Source: Edaphobacter aggregans DSM 19364 (GTDB lineage: Bacteria > Acidobacteriota > Terriglobia > Terriglobales > Acidobacteriaceae). From it: 64,000 nt of DNA. The position numbers and the translations under genes are program-made. Below, one piece after another: positions 35,467-43,304 of this stretch (positions are counted from its first letter, which is position 1; every line of letters starts with the position of its first letter). The stretch is from assembly GCF_000745965.1 (NCBI RefSeq), contig NZ_JQKI01000013.1, positions 107,426-171,425 on the forward strand, given 5' to 3'. Under the pieces are notes generated by a model. It searched no databases and was not told the DNA's origin. It saw only the letters and a program-made list of their open reading frames with translations.

Positions 35467-36498
35467 ATGAGCGACTTTGTGACCCTGGATGAGATAGGCG
35501 CCGCAAAAGAACGGATCAGCGGCGTAGCTGTGCGGACGCCCCTCTATCGCCTGGAGCGGGCGCGGCTGCAGTTGGCAGGACTCCCCGAGCCTGAGTTCGA
35601 CCTGTACATCAAGGCCGAGAGCGAGCAGCCGATCGGGAGCTTCAAGCTGCGCGGAGCGTACAACATGGTCTCCCAGCTAACGCCCGAGGCGCGGTCGCGC
35701 GGCGTGATTACCTACTCGAGCGGCAATCATGCGCAGGGCGTAGCGTATGCGGCGCGTGCTCTCGGCGCGAAGGCTGTGATCGTAATGCCGTCGAATGCTC
35801 CTGCGGTGAAGAAGGCTGCGACGCGCGCTCTGGGCGCCGAGATCGTCGAGGTTGGGCCGGCTTCGTCGGAGCGGCGGATGAAGGCCGAGGAGCTGGTGGC
35901 GAAGTTCGGCTATGCCATGATTCCACCTTACGACGCTCCTCAGATCATCGCCGGACAGGCGACCTGCGGGCTTGAGATCGTCGAGCAGCTTCCGGATGTG
36001 GATCTGGTGATCGCCCCGGTCAGCGGAGGCGGCCTGCTGAGCGGCATCGCCACCGCGGTCAAGCTGGCGGCGCAGGCCGGCCTCGCCTCGCCCGACGTAA
36101 AGGTCTGGGGCGCCGAACCAGAGCTGGCCGCCGACGCGAAGGAGAGCTTCTACTCGAAGACACTGGTCGAGTGGCCGGCAGAGAAGACGGTGCGGACGAT
36201 CGGCGACGGTCTGCGGACGCAGAGCCTCGGCGTGCTGAACTTCTCGCATGTCATCCATCACGTGGACGGCATCGTCACGGTGATGGAGGAGGAGATCCTG
36301 GCGGCGCTGCGCGTGATTCTTACCGCGACGAAGCTGGTCGCCGAGCCGAGCGGGGCGGTCTCGCTGGCGGCCGCACTGTTCCACGCGCAGGAGCTGCCCA
36401 GTGCCCGCAAGGTGGCTGTCGTGCTGAGCGGGGGAAATCTGGAGCCCGCGCTGCGCGAACAGCTCGAGCGCGAGATGGTTGCAGGGCCAGCGGTGTGA
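35467..36498 (+). CDS. Threonine/serine dehydratase (PLP, fold-type II)
   Basis: Deaminates threonine to 2-oxobutanoate (or serine to pyruvate), or may act as a serine racemase; the short single-domain form cannot be resolved by reading. The 343-residue enzyme has PLP Lys60 in GSFKLRGA, SSGNHAQGVAYAA and the phosphate loop SGGGLLSG. It lacks the C-terminal ACT-like regulatory domain of biosynthetic IlvA. The ATG at 35467 lies 8 nt after TATCAT, a -10-like hexamer, and has no Shine-Dalgarno sequence. Longer open frame upstream is not needed. Confidence 0.9.
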   Translation: MSDFVTLDEIGAAKERISGVAVRTPLYRLERARLQLAGLPEPEFDLYIKAESEQPIGSFKLRGAYNMVSQLTPEARSRGVITYSSGNHAQGVAYAARALGAKAVIVMPSNAPAVKKAATRALGAEIVEVGPASSERRMKAEELVAKFGYAMIPPYDAPQIIAGQATCGLEIVEQLPDVDLVIAPVSGGGLLSGIATAVKLAAQAGLASPDVKVWGAEPELAADAKESFYSKTLVEWPAEKTVRTIGDGLRTQSLGVLNFSHVIHHVDGIVTVMEEEILAALRVILTATKLVAEPSGAVSLAAALFHAQELPSARKVAVVLSGGNLEPALREQLEREMVAGPAV

Positions 36499-36532
36499 GC
36501 AACGCTCTCGCTACTCCGGGCCGCCGCGCGTC

Positions 36533-36538
36533 TAATAT
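36533..36538 (+). promoter_or_regulatory. -10-like hexamer before the SH3/TPR gene
   Basis: TAATAT ends 7 nt before the ATG at 36546 and overlaps the alternative ATG at 36537. If it is the promoter, the transcript starts too late for the upstream ATG, favouring 36546. Confidence 0.35.
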
Positions 36539-36545
36539 GTCGTCT

Positions 36546-37553
36546 ATGCGAAACGATCGTTTGCGATGGTCTGGCCTGGGTGTGGTTCTGCTGCTGGCGT
36601 GCTCGATGGTGTGGGCGCAGAAGAAGGACCAGGCGGGGTACGACCGCGCCGCACGAGCGACGGTGCTGCACGAGGCTGTCGTCTACGTCGCCGCCGATCC
36701 GGAGTCGCAGAAGGTCTCGCTGGTGACGCCCGGCCACGAGGTGGTCGTCGTCGAACGCAGCGGGCCGTGGGTAAAGGTCTTCGCCAACACCGACGTTCAG
36801 GAAGATGTGGAGGACAAGCCGGAATTCGGTGACGATGCAGCCGCGCAGCCAATGTCCGGATGGATTCGCGACAAAGGCGTAGTGAGCGCCGCGACGCCGA
36901 ACGGCGACATCATTCTGTACGGCGCCGCTGCGAATCTTGAAGACGCTGCGACACAGCCGAATGCTCCCAAGGGCGCAGCCATGGCGGCGCACATGCTGTA
37001 TCGGCGCGTATGGGAGTACTATCCTCAGTCTTCGCTTGCACCAGAGGCGGTATGGCGCTCGGCGGACATCCGCTGGCAACTCAACAAGCGCGACATCAGC
37101 ACGCTGCCCTCTGCCAAGGAGCAGGACGCCTCTCTGCGGCCGCAGATCTTCGAGGGCGACATGAAGAAAATCATGAAGAACTATCCCGGCAGCAAGTACG
37201 CGGCGATGGCTGCCTATGCGATGCTCGATAACAAGCTGTGCGGCGACTGGCAGGGACTCCCCAAGTGTCCCGAGAAGGAGGCCGAGCTCTACGAGAAGTA
37301 CGCACAGCAGTATCCCGACGGCCCGAAGACAGCCGAGGCTCTCTACAACGCGACCTATCGCGAGGCCGTCGTCGTGACGATGTACACGGTGGAAGAGAAC
37401 AAGAAAAAGGCCGATGCCGCCGCAGCTCGCACGCAGTCGCTGGCCCAGCAGGTCCAGGCGAAATTTCCGCAGACGGACTACGCCGCGCGTGCCGTCAGCA
37501 TCGCCTACCGCGTGCAGCAGGGGATCACCATTTATGGCAACGACCGCGAGTAG
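36546..37553 (+). CDS. Periplasmic protein with SH3-like and TPR-like regions
   Basis: The 335-residue protein has a signal peptide (about residues 1-25, cleavage near VWAQ). A bacterial SH3-like region (about 35-110, AVVYVAADPESQKVSLVTPGHEVVVVERSGPWVKVF-type) follows, ending with GWIRDKGVV. The C-terminal half is helical and resembles tetratricopeptide/BamD-like repeats (MLYRRVWEYYPQSSLAPEA; LYEKYAQQYPDGPKTAEALYNA). I recognise no named family. Alternative ATG at 36537. A role in envelope assembly or sensing is inference from domains only. Not obviously in an operon; uppP follows 64 nt later. Confidence 0.75.
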   Translation: MRNDRLRWSGLGVVLLLACSMVWAQKKDQAGYDRAARATVLHEAVVYVAADPESQKVSLVTPGHEVVVVERSGPWVKVFANTDVQEDVEDKPEFGDDAAAQPMSGWIRDKGVVSAATPNGDIILYGAAANLEDAATQPNAPKGAAMAAHMLYRRVWEYYPQSSLAPEAVWRSADIRWQLNKRDISTLPSAKEQDASLRPQIFEGDMKKIMKNYPGSKYAAMAAYAMLDNKLCGDWQGLPKCPEKEAELYEKYAQQYPDGPKTAEALYNATYREAVVVTMYTVEENKKKADAAAARTQSLAQQVQAKFPQTDYAARAVSIAYRVQQGITIYGNDRE

Positions 37554-37617
37554 TTCTTGAGCACTCGCACCCGACCATCTTCACGATATCTTCAGACGAA
37601 GCATGTACATTGAAACT

Positions 37618-38517
37618 ATGCCGATTCTTCACGTCATTCTGCTTGCCATCGTGCAAGGTCTCGCCGAGCTGCTGCCTGTCTCGAGCTCTGCTCACGTTAT
37701 CGTCGCGGAAAAGATTCTGCAGAGGCACTACGGCGGCCTGGACCCGACCGATCCTCGCATGACACTGCTGCTGGTGATGCTGCACACGGGCACGATGTTC
37801 GCCGTGATCGCCTACTTCTGGAAGCAGTGGAAGAGGACCTACTTCGCCAGTGCAGATGCGTTCAAGCGCTTCGCCATCCGCGCCATCTGGGCGAGCTTCC
37901 TTACCGCCGTCATCGGCTATCCGCTGATGAAGATCATCGAGAAGATCGCGTTCAAAGGCGCCTCCAAGGCCGAGATTGAGCTGCTCTTTGGCCGCCTCGA
38001 CCTGATTGCGCCCGCTCTGGTCGCCGCAGGAGTGCTGATCCTGATCGCCGGGCTGAGGGAGCGCAATCAGAAGGCCGAGCCTACAAACCTCTATGGCAAC
38101 AGCGTCACCATGGGGCAGGCCGGATGGATGGGAGCCATCCAGGGACTGTGCCTTCCCTTCCGCGGCTTCTCGCGCTCTGGCGCGACCATCTCGACCGGCA
38201 TGCTGGCGGGGGCGGTCAAGGACCGCGCAGAGAGGTTCAGCTTCGCGCTCGCCGTCATCATCACTCCCGCGGCGATCGCAAAGGAAGCGATGCGCCTCGT
38301 CAAGGCCTCGCATGAGGCCGCGGCTATCGGCTCCCCGATCGACCTGCATAGCAGCGCAACGATGGGATTGCTGGGAGCGGTCCTTGCCTTCGTTGCGGGT
38401 CTGGTAGCGCTCAAGTGGCTGAGCGCGTGGCTTGAAGAGGGCCGCTGGTATCTCTTCGGAATTTATTGCCTGCTTGCGTCGGGCGTCGTGTTCTATCTGC
38501 ACCACCTTGGCTACTAG
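37618..38517 (+). CDS. uppP: Undecaprenyl-diphosphatase (BacA type)
   Basis: Integral membrane phosphatase that recycles undecaprenyl pyrophosphate, the lipid carrier of cell-wall synthesis; overexpression gives bacitracin resistance in other bacteria. Both family signatures are present: Glu17 with LLPVSSSAH near the N terminus and PFRGFSRSGATIS (around 180). About eight hydrophobic segments follow the usual layout. The ATG at 37618 is preferred over 37603, because the 14-mer TGTACATTGAAACT with a -10-like TACATT ends just before it. It converges with the DUF2383 gene, 6 nt apart. Confidence 0.95.
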   Translation: MPILHVILLAIVQGLAELLPVSSSAHVIVAEKILQRHYGGLDPTDPRMTLLLVMLHTGTMFAVIAYFWKQWKRTYFASADAFKRFAIRAIWASFLTAVIGYPLMKIIEKIAFKGASKAEIELLFGRLDLIAPALVAAGVLILIAGLRERNQKAEPTNLYGNSVTMGQAGWMGAIQGLCLPFRGFSRSGATISTGMLAGAVKDRAERFSFALAVIITPAAIAKEAMRLVKASHEAAAIGSPIDLHSSATMGLLGAVLAFVAGLVALKWLSAWLEEGRWYLFGIYCLLASGVVFYLHHLGY

Positions 38518-38523
38518 CCGCGG

Positions 38524-38991
38524 CTACTTCTTTGCGGCCAGAGCATCGCGCTGCGAGCGTACGTAGTCGTGCGAGCTGAGGATGTGCGCCTGCTGCTCGG
38601 CGAGCAACTGGCGGACCGGCAGCGGCAGGTTCTGCTTCAGAGCATCCGCATAGGCTTCCTTCGCTGCGTCCTCGCCCTGCTCGGCGGTCGCAAGCAGGGC
38701 GTGGTCGCCACCGCCCAGCTTTGCCTTCAGATCGCCCCATACGCGGTGCAGCGTACCGGCCACCGATCCGGACTCCTTAATGTCATGAACCCCGTTCTGA
38801 TGCAGCACCTCTTCCAGATCGCCGCGGAACTGCGCGCGCTTCAAGGACTCCGCCAGAAAGTAGCGCTTCAGCGTCTCGTCCTTCAGGTGATCGCCGATCT
38901 CAGCGAACCCCTTCTGCCCATCGAGCAGCGTGCTGATCACAGAGAGCACAGCGAGCTGCATTTCGTTGCGCTTGCCGGCGTCGGTAGCCAT
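38524..38991 (-). CDS. DUF2383/PA2169-type four-helix-bundle protein
   Basis: The 155-residue soluble protein is predicted to be all-helical and resembles the PA2169/DUF2383 ferritin-like family of unknown function (YVRSQRDAL near the end, LKRAQFRGDLEEVL in the middle). Family members are often linked to stress responses, but that link is only general knowledge. The start ATG at 38991 (MATDAGKRNE) has GAGGT 6 nt upstream; a longer open frame upstream is not coding. It converges with uppP and is divergent from ftsK. Confidence 0.8.
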   Translation of the reverse strand: MATDAGKRNEMQLAVLSVISTLLDGQKGFAEIGDHLKDETLKRYFLAESLKRAQFRGDLEEVLHQNGVHDIKESGSVAGTLHRVWGDLKAKLGGGDHALLATAEQGEDAAKEAYADALKQNLPLPVRQLLAEQQAHILSSHDYVRSQRDALAAKK

Positions 38992-39357
38992 GTGGTTGAC
39001 CTCATCATTGCGAGATAGAGAGAGTCCGATTCGGCAGGGTCCGCAGGCTGTCAGCGATTCACCTTCGCCGGCGGCAAGCGGGAGAAATCGCGAAAATCCC
39101 GCTCCCCTGCCAATCGGATACAAAGAGCCGCCGGAGATGCCTCCGGCGGGCGGTTGTACACATAGAGATGCGCGTCGGAGGCACAGGTTTGCATCCGGGT
39201 ACCTGAGCGGTTTTGTTTCGCAGCCGTTGCTCCGTGGTCTGGGATAATCGGAGGTGCTCTGGTGGTTTACAGCCCTCGGTAGCGATCTGGAGTGGCGATC
39301 GTTCCTGCCGCCGCCGAGGCTCGGCTGCCGGCGCAAGAGAGGCTGCGCGCACCCCTG
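38992..39357. other. Divergent intergenic region DUF2383 / ftsK
   Basis: No gene is supported in this region. It contains a 9-bp hairpin (CCGCCGGAG at 39128-39136, CTCCGGCGG at 39141-39149, loop ATGC) without a strong T-run on either strand. The last 66 nt may be coding if ftsK starts at the GTG at 39292. Confidence 0.5.
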
Positions 39358-42009
39358 ATGAAGACTCTTAGACTCGTCTCGACCCCGACCCGCAACCGCC
39401 GCCTCAACGAGATCATCGGGCTGACCGTGCTGGCTGGTGCGGTGCTTCTCCTGCTGGCCCTGGTGAGCTACACCCCGACCGACCGCTCCTTCAATACCGT
39501 CGGCGGTTATGTAACGGGACGGCCCGCGTATAACTGGACCGGCATCGCAGGCGCGTACTTCTCCGATGCCGTCCTGCAGATGATCGGTGTCGCCGCGTTT
39601 CTTCTTCCTCTCGTGCTGGCGCGACTCGGCATCTGCTGGATGATGTCGCGGCCGGCGGGCTCGCCCATGGCCAAGGCCGTGGGGCTTACCATGTGGGTCG
39701 TCTTCGGCCCCGCTGCGATTGCGCTTCTTCCCGTCCACCTGCTGTGGCGCGGCACCCTTCCGATCGAAGGAACAAGCGGCCGCCTGCTGGCCGACATGCT
39801 GGTCGCGTACCTCAATCTTCCCGGCGCATCGATCGTGCTGACCCTGATGGTTGCGCTGTCGCTCTACCTCGCTACGACGTTCACCTTCAACACCGCGCGC
39901 GAGTGGGCGACCATGCGCTTCGGCTTCGCACAGCGTATGTGGGAGCGCTGGTCCGCTTGGCGTGAGAGCCGGCGCGGGGCGAACCTACCCGTTGAGGAGT
40001 ACGGCAGCAAGCGCGAGCGTGCCGAGCTGCGTGCCCAGCGTGGGCATGAGATGGCCGAACGCAAGGCCCGCGAGGCCGAGGCAAAGCTCGCCCAGCCAAG
40101 CACGACCCTGCTCGGAAGCCTCTTCGGCTGGCTGGGGCGAAGAAAGAAGCCAGTGCCCGTGGCAGGGTCTGCGGACACCGCCCCCCCTCTCCCCGAGGCC
40201 TCCATGTGGCGCATGATGCCGCGCACACTGGTGGATGCGCCTCCCGTGACGCCCCTGAGCACGGCAACAGCGGCAGCCGCACCCTTCGCCGATGCTCTAG
40301 CCAAGGCGGCGGCTCCGGTGCGCGCAATCGACGACGTCTCGAACTTCGGCCTGCGCTCCGACCACGAGCCGGAGCCCGCGCCCGCAGTGCCGATTCGCGA
40401 CACGGCACCGCTGCGCGCGAAGAAGGTCGCCGAGCCACTGCCGCCCCAGCCTGTCGCCACTCCCGCAGCCTCCGAAGACGGCATCTCCTTCGGCAAGCGC
40501 GCCGACGCCGACATCAAGGCCGTCGCCATCACGCCCAAGAGCGTCCGCGGCTACAAGCTGCCTCCCTCTTCCCTGCTCTATCGCAGCGAAGAGCACGCCA
40601 CCGTGCGTGAGGACGCGCTACGCGAAGAGGCTCGTGTGCTGGTCGAGAAGTGCGGCGAGTTCGACGTCGACGGTCAGGTCACGCAGATCAACCCCGGCCC
40701 CGTCGTCACCACGTTTGAATTCAAGCCCGAGGCCGGCGTGAAGTACTCGCGCGTCACCGGCCTCGCCGACGACCTCTGCCTGGCCATGGCCGCTGAGAGC
40801 ATCCTCATCGAGCGCATGCCGGGCAAATCGACCGTCGGCATCCAGGTTCCGAACTCCGAGCGCGAGACCATCTGGCTGCGCGACGTGGTGGAGTGTGAAA
40901 GCTTCGCGCAGTCCAAGAGCAAGCTGGCGATTGCGCTGGGCAAGGACATCAACGGCCGCATCGTCACCGCCGACCTCGCCTCGATGCCGCACGTGCTCAT
41001 CGCCGGCTCCACCGGCTCCGGCAAATCGGTCGCGATCAACGCCATGATCATGAGCGTGCTCTTCAAGTCCACGCCCGAGCAGGTGCGCATGATCCTCGTC
41101 GATCCCAAGCGCGTCGAGCTCGGCATGTACGAGGGCATTCCGCACCTCTTCACTCCGATCATCACCGAGGCCAAGCTCGCGGCCAACGCGTTGCGCAACG
41201 CCGTGCGCGAGATGGAGCGGCGCCTAAAGCTGCTCGCCGCCAACCACGTCCGCAACATCGACCAGTTCAACAAGCTCTTCGATAACGGCAGCGGACACCT
41301 CTTCGAGGATGTCAACCAGGAGCCGCTGCCCTACATCATGATCATCATCGACGAGCTTGCGGACCTGATGATGCTCGACCGCTCCAACGTCGAAGAGGCG
41401 ATCACGCGGCTCGCCCAGATGGCCCGCGCCGTCGGAATCCACCTTGTGCTCGCCACGCAGCGGCCCTCGGTCGATGTCATCACCGGCCTCATCAAGGCGA
41501 ACGTGCCGACGCGCATGAGCTTCCGCCTCGCCACCAAGGTCGACTCCCGCACCATCATCGACTCCAACGGAGCGGAGAGCCTTCTGGGCCGCGGCGACAT
41601 GCTCTACCTTCCACCCGGAACCAGCCGCGTGCAGCGCGTGCACGCTCCCTTCGTCACCGAGAAGGAGATCGCAGCTGTCACCGAGTTCTGGAAGGCGCAG
41701 GGCGAGGCCGAGTACGTCCACGGCTTCCTCGAAGGCCCGAAGGACGAAGCTGGCCGCGACACCGAAGGCGGCTCCGACGGCGACGACAACGACCCGATGT
41801 ACGACGACGCCGTGCGCCTCGTCTTCGAGTTTGGCAAGGCCTCCACGTCGCTGCTTCAGCGGCGCCTGCGCATCGGGTACGGCCGTGCCGCGCACCTGAT
41901 CGACATGATGTACAACGACGGCCTCGTCGGTCCGGCCGACGGCTCCAAGCCTCGCGAGCTGCTCAAGTCGCCGAACTGGATCAGCGAGGCGGACGCCGCG
42001 ATGCGCTGA
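39358..42009 (+). CDS. ftsK: DNA translocase FtsK
   Basis: Membrane-anchored hexameric motor that pumps DNA and links chromosome segregation to division. The 883-residue protein has four N-terminal transmembrane segments (about 18-175), a Pro/Ala-rich linker (about 215-400), and the motor domain with Walker A GSTGSGKS (550-557) and Walker B IIIDELADLMM. The C-terminal gamma winged-helix (RLRIGYGRAAHLIDMM) that reads KOPS is complete. The ATG at 39358 (MKTLRLVSTP) matches the usual beginning; a GTG at 39292 would add 22 residues. No terminator was seen before the converging DUF3999 gene. Confidence 0.94.
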   Translation: MKTLRLVSTPTRNRRLNEIIGLTVLAGAVLLLLALVSYTPTDRSFNTVGGYVTGRPAYNWTGIAGAYFSDAVLQMIGVAAFLLPLVLARLGICWMMSRPAGSPMAKAVGLTMWVVFGPAAIALLPVHLLWRGTLPIEGTSGRLLADMLVAYLNLPGASIVLTLMVALSLYLATTFTFNTAREWATMRFGFAQRMWERWSAWRESRRGANLPVEEYGSKRERAELRAQRGHEMAERKAREAEAKLAQPSTTLLGSLFGWLGRRKKPVPVAGSADTAPPLPEASMWRMMPRTLVDAPPVTPLSTATAAAAPFADALAKAAAPVRAIDDVSNFGLRSDHEPEPAPAVPIRDTAPLRAKKVAEPLPPQPVATPAASEDGISFGKRADADIKAVAITPKSVRGYKLPPSSLLYRSEEHATVREDALREEARVLVEKCGEFDVDGQVTQINPGPVVTTFEFKPEAGVKYSRVTGLADDLCLAMAAESILIERMPGKSTVGIQVPNSERETIWLRDVVECESFAQSKSKLAIALGKDINGRIVTADLASMPHVLIAGSTGSGKSVAINAMIMSVLFKSTPEQVRMILVDPKRVELGMYEGIPHLFTPIITEAKLAANALRNAVREMERRLKLLAANHVRNIDQFNKLFDNGSGHLFEDVNQEPLPYIMIIIDELADLMMLDRSNVEEAITRLAQMARAVGIHLVLATQRPSVDVITGLIKANVPTRMSFRLATKVDSRTIIDSNGAESLLGRGDMLYLPPGTSRVQRVHAPFVTEKEIAAVTEFWKAQGEAEYVHGFLEGPKDEAGRDTEGGSDGDDNDPMYDDAVRLVFEFGKASTSLLQRRLRIGYGRAAHLIDMMYNDGLVGPADGSKPRELLKSPNWISEADAAMR

Positions 42010-42011
42010 GG

Positions 42012-43304
42012 CTAGCGCGACAGATGCCGTGTGGAGCGGATCGCGATGACCGCAAGCACGCAGATCACCGCCAGAAAGATAACCCAGACCAGCTCCGGAT
42101 GCCGCTCCGTCAACGCGCGCATGTCCGGTCGCAGAGTGTAGACGGGGTTCTGCTGCTCGGGTCCCATCTGCGCGGTGTGAACCGCTCCAGCAGCCGAGAA
42201 GGTTCGCGCATAGTCGTACAGCGGCGCAGCCAGCGCAGCGTCTCCGTAAAACAGCGTGACTGGAGCGAGCGCCCTGGCATCGAAGCAGAGCCTGCGTTCG
42301 CGCATCTCCAGCCGCACCGCAGTGATGGGCAGCGGCTGATCGTCGCCGTTGTTCACCGCGACCTCGACCTCCGCAGCGCTCTGCAGGTTCGACCCCAGAG
42401 TTGCAGGAACGCTCAGCTGCTGCTGGCGAATCTCACGACCAGCCTGGTTGAGCCGCACCCGAAGGATCGTGCCGTAGATCGTCTCCCCTGCCGAAGCGGG
42501 CGTTCCCTGTGCGTGATCGGTGATCACGACATCGCGGCTGAAGTTGCCTTTGAACTCCGGTGCGAGCACGAAGGTAATGCGCTCCACCGGTACACGCTCC
42601 GGCAGCGTGAAACGTGCGACGGTCTGGCGGCCGCGCTGCGTGATCGTCTTCGTCTCCGCGGCCAGCGCGAACAGCGTCTGCGCCTCACGGCTGGGCGGCA
42701 CCGAGACTCCGCGCACCATCTGCGGCGAGATCTTCGGCCCCGCCGTTCCCGGCGCTGGAGAAACGTTCAGCTCAACATGCAGGTACGGAAAGCTGGACTC
42801 CTCAAGCGGAAGCGTCGTGCTGCGTGAGAGGTGCTGGGTCGTCAGGTCGAAGAGCGTGAACTCGCCCAGCCGCGTTCCGTCTGAGCCGGGAGCTTTCTCG
42901 CCCATCACCGTCGCCGCGGCGATAAAGTCCCTGCCTGCAAGATCGAGCACCACCTCGGTATAGGGACGCTGAGGCATCGCGAGATCGAAGGTGATCGTGC
43001 GCCCGCGTAGCCCGAGATTGAGCACACGTGCAGGCTCGGCGTCCGGCTGCGCGGGCTCGCTGAGCGTGATGGCATAGGGGATCTCGCGCGCCACAGCCGT
43101 CTGCGGAAACAGTCGCACGTCCTTGAGCGCCGCCGACCCGTGAGCGAACACAGCAGCATCGAGGACCGCGCAGTTCTGTCCTGTCTCCGTGGGGACAACC
43201 GAGCGCTGATAGCGAAAGTACTGGCGCTCTGCGGTCTCGACCGAGACATCACGCGCGCCTGCCTGCCAGAACATGAGCGCGAGGAGGGGGAGGAGAAGCT
43301 TCAC
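42012..43304 (-). CDS. DUF3999-family envelope protein
   Basis: The 430-residue protein has a signal peptide (about 1-17, LLLPLLALMFWQAGA), a long beta-rich periplasmic region and a single C-terminal transmembrane segment (about 407-425, VWVIFLAVICVLAVIAI). It matches the DUF3999 layout and, as usual for this family, is adjacent to DUF2339. Function is unknown. The GTG start overlaps the DUF2339 stop by 4 nt (GTGA), so they are co-translated. The start was set by this overlap; the frame stays open further upstream. Confidence 0.8.
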   Translation of the reverse strand: MKLLLPLLALMFWQAGARDVSVETAERQYFRYQRSVVPTETGQNCAVLDAAVFAHGSAALKDVRLFPQTAVAREIPYAITLSEPAQPDAEPARVLNLGLRGRTITFDLAMPQRPYTEVVLDLAGRDFIAAATVMGEKAPGSDGTRLGEFTLFDLTTQHLSRSTTLPLEESSFPYLHVELNVSPAPGTAGPKISPQMVRGVSVPPSREAQTLFALAAETKTITQRGRQTVARFTLPERVPVERITFVLAPEFKGNFSRDVVITDHAQGTPASAGETIYGTILRVRLNQAGREIRQQQLSVPATLGSNLQSAAEVEVAVNNGDDQPLPITAVRLEMRERRLCFDARALAPVTLFYGDAALAAPLYDYARTFSAAGAVHTAQMGPEQQNPVYTLRPDMRALTERHPELVWVIFLAVICVLAVIAIRSTRHLSR

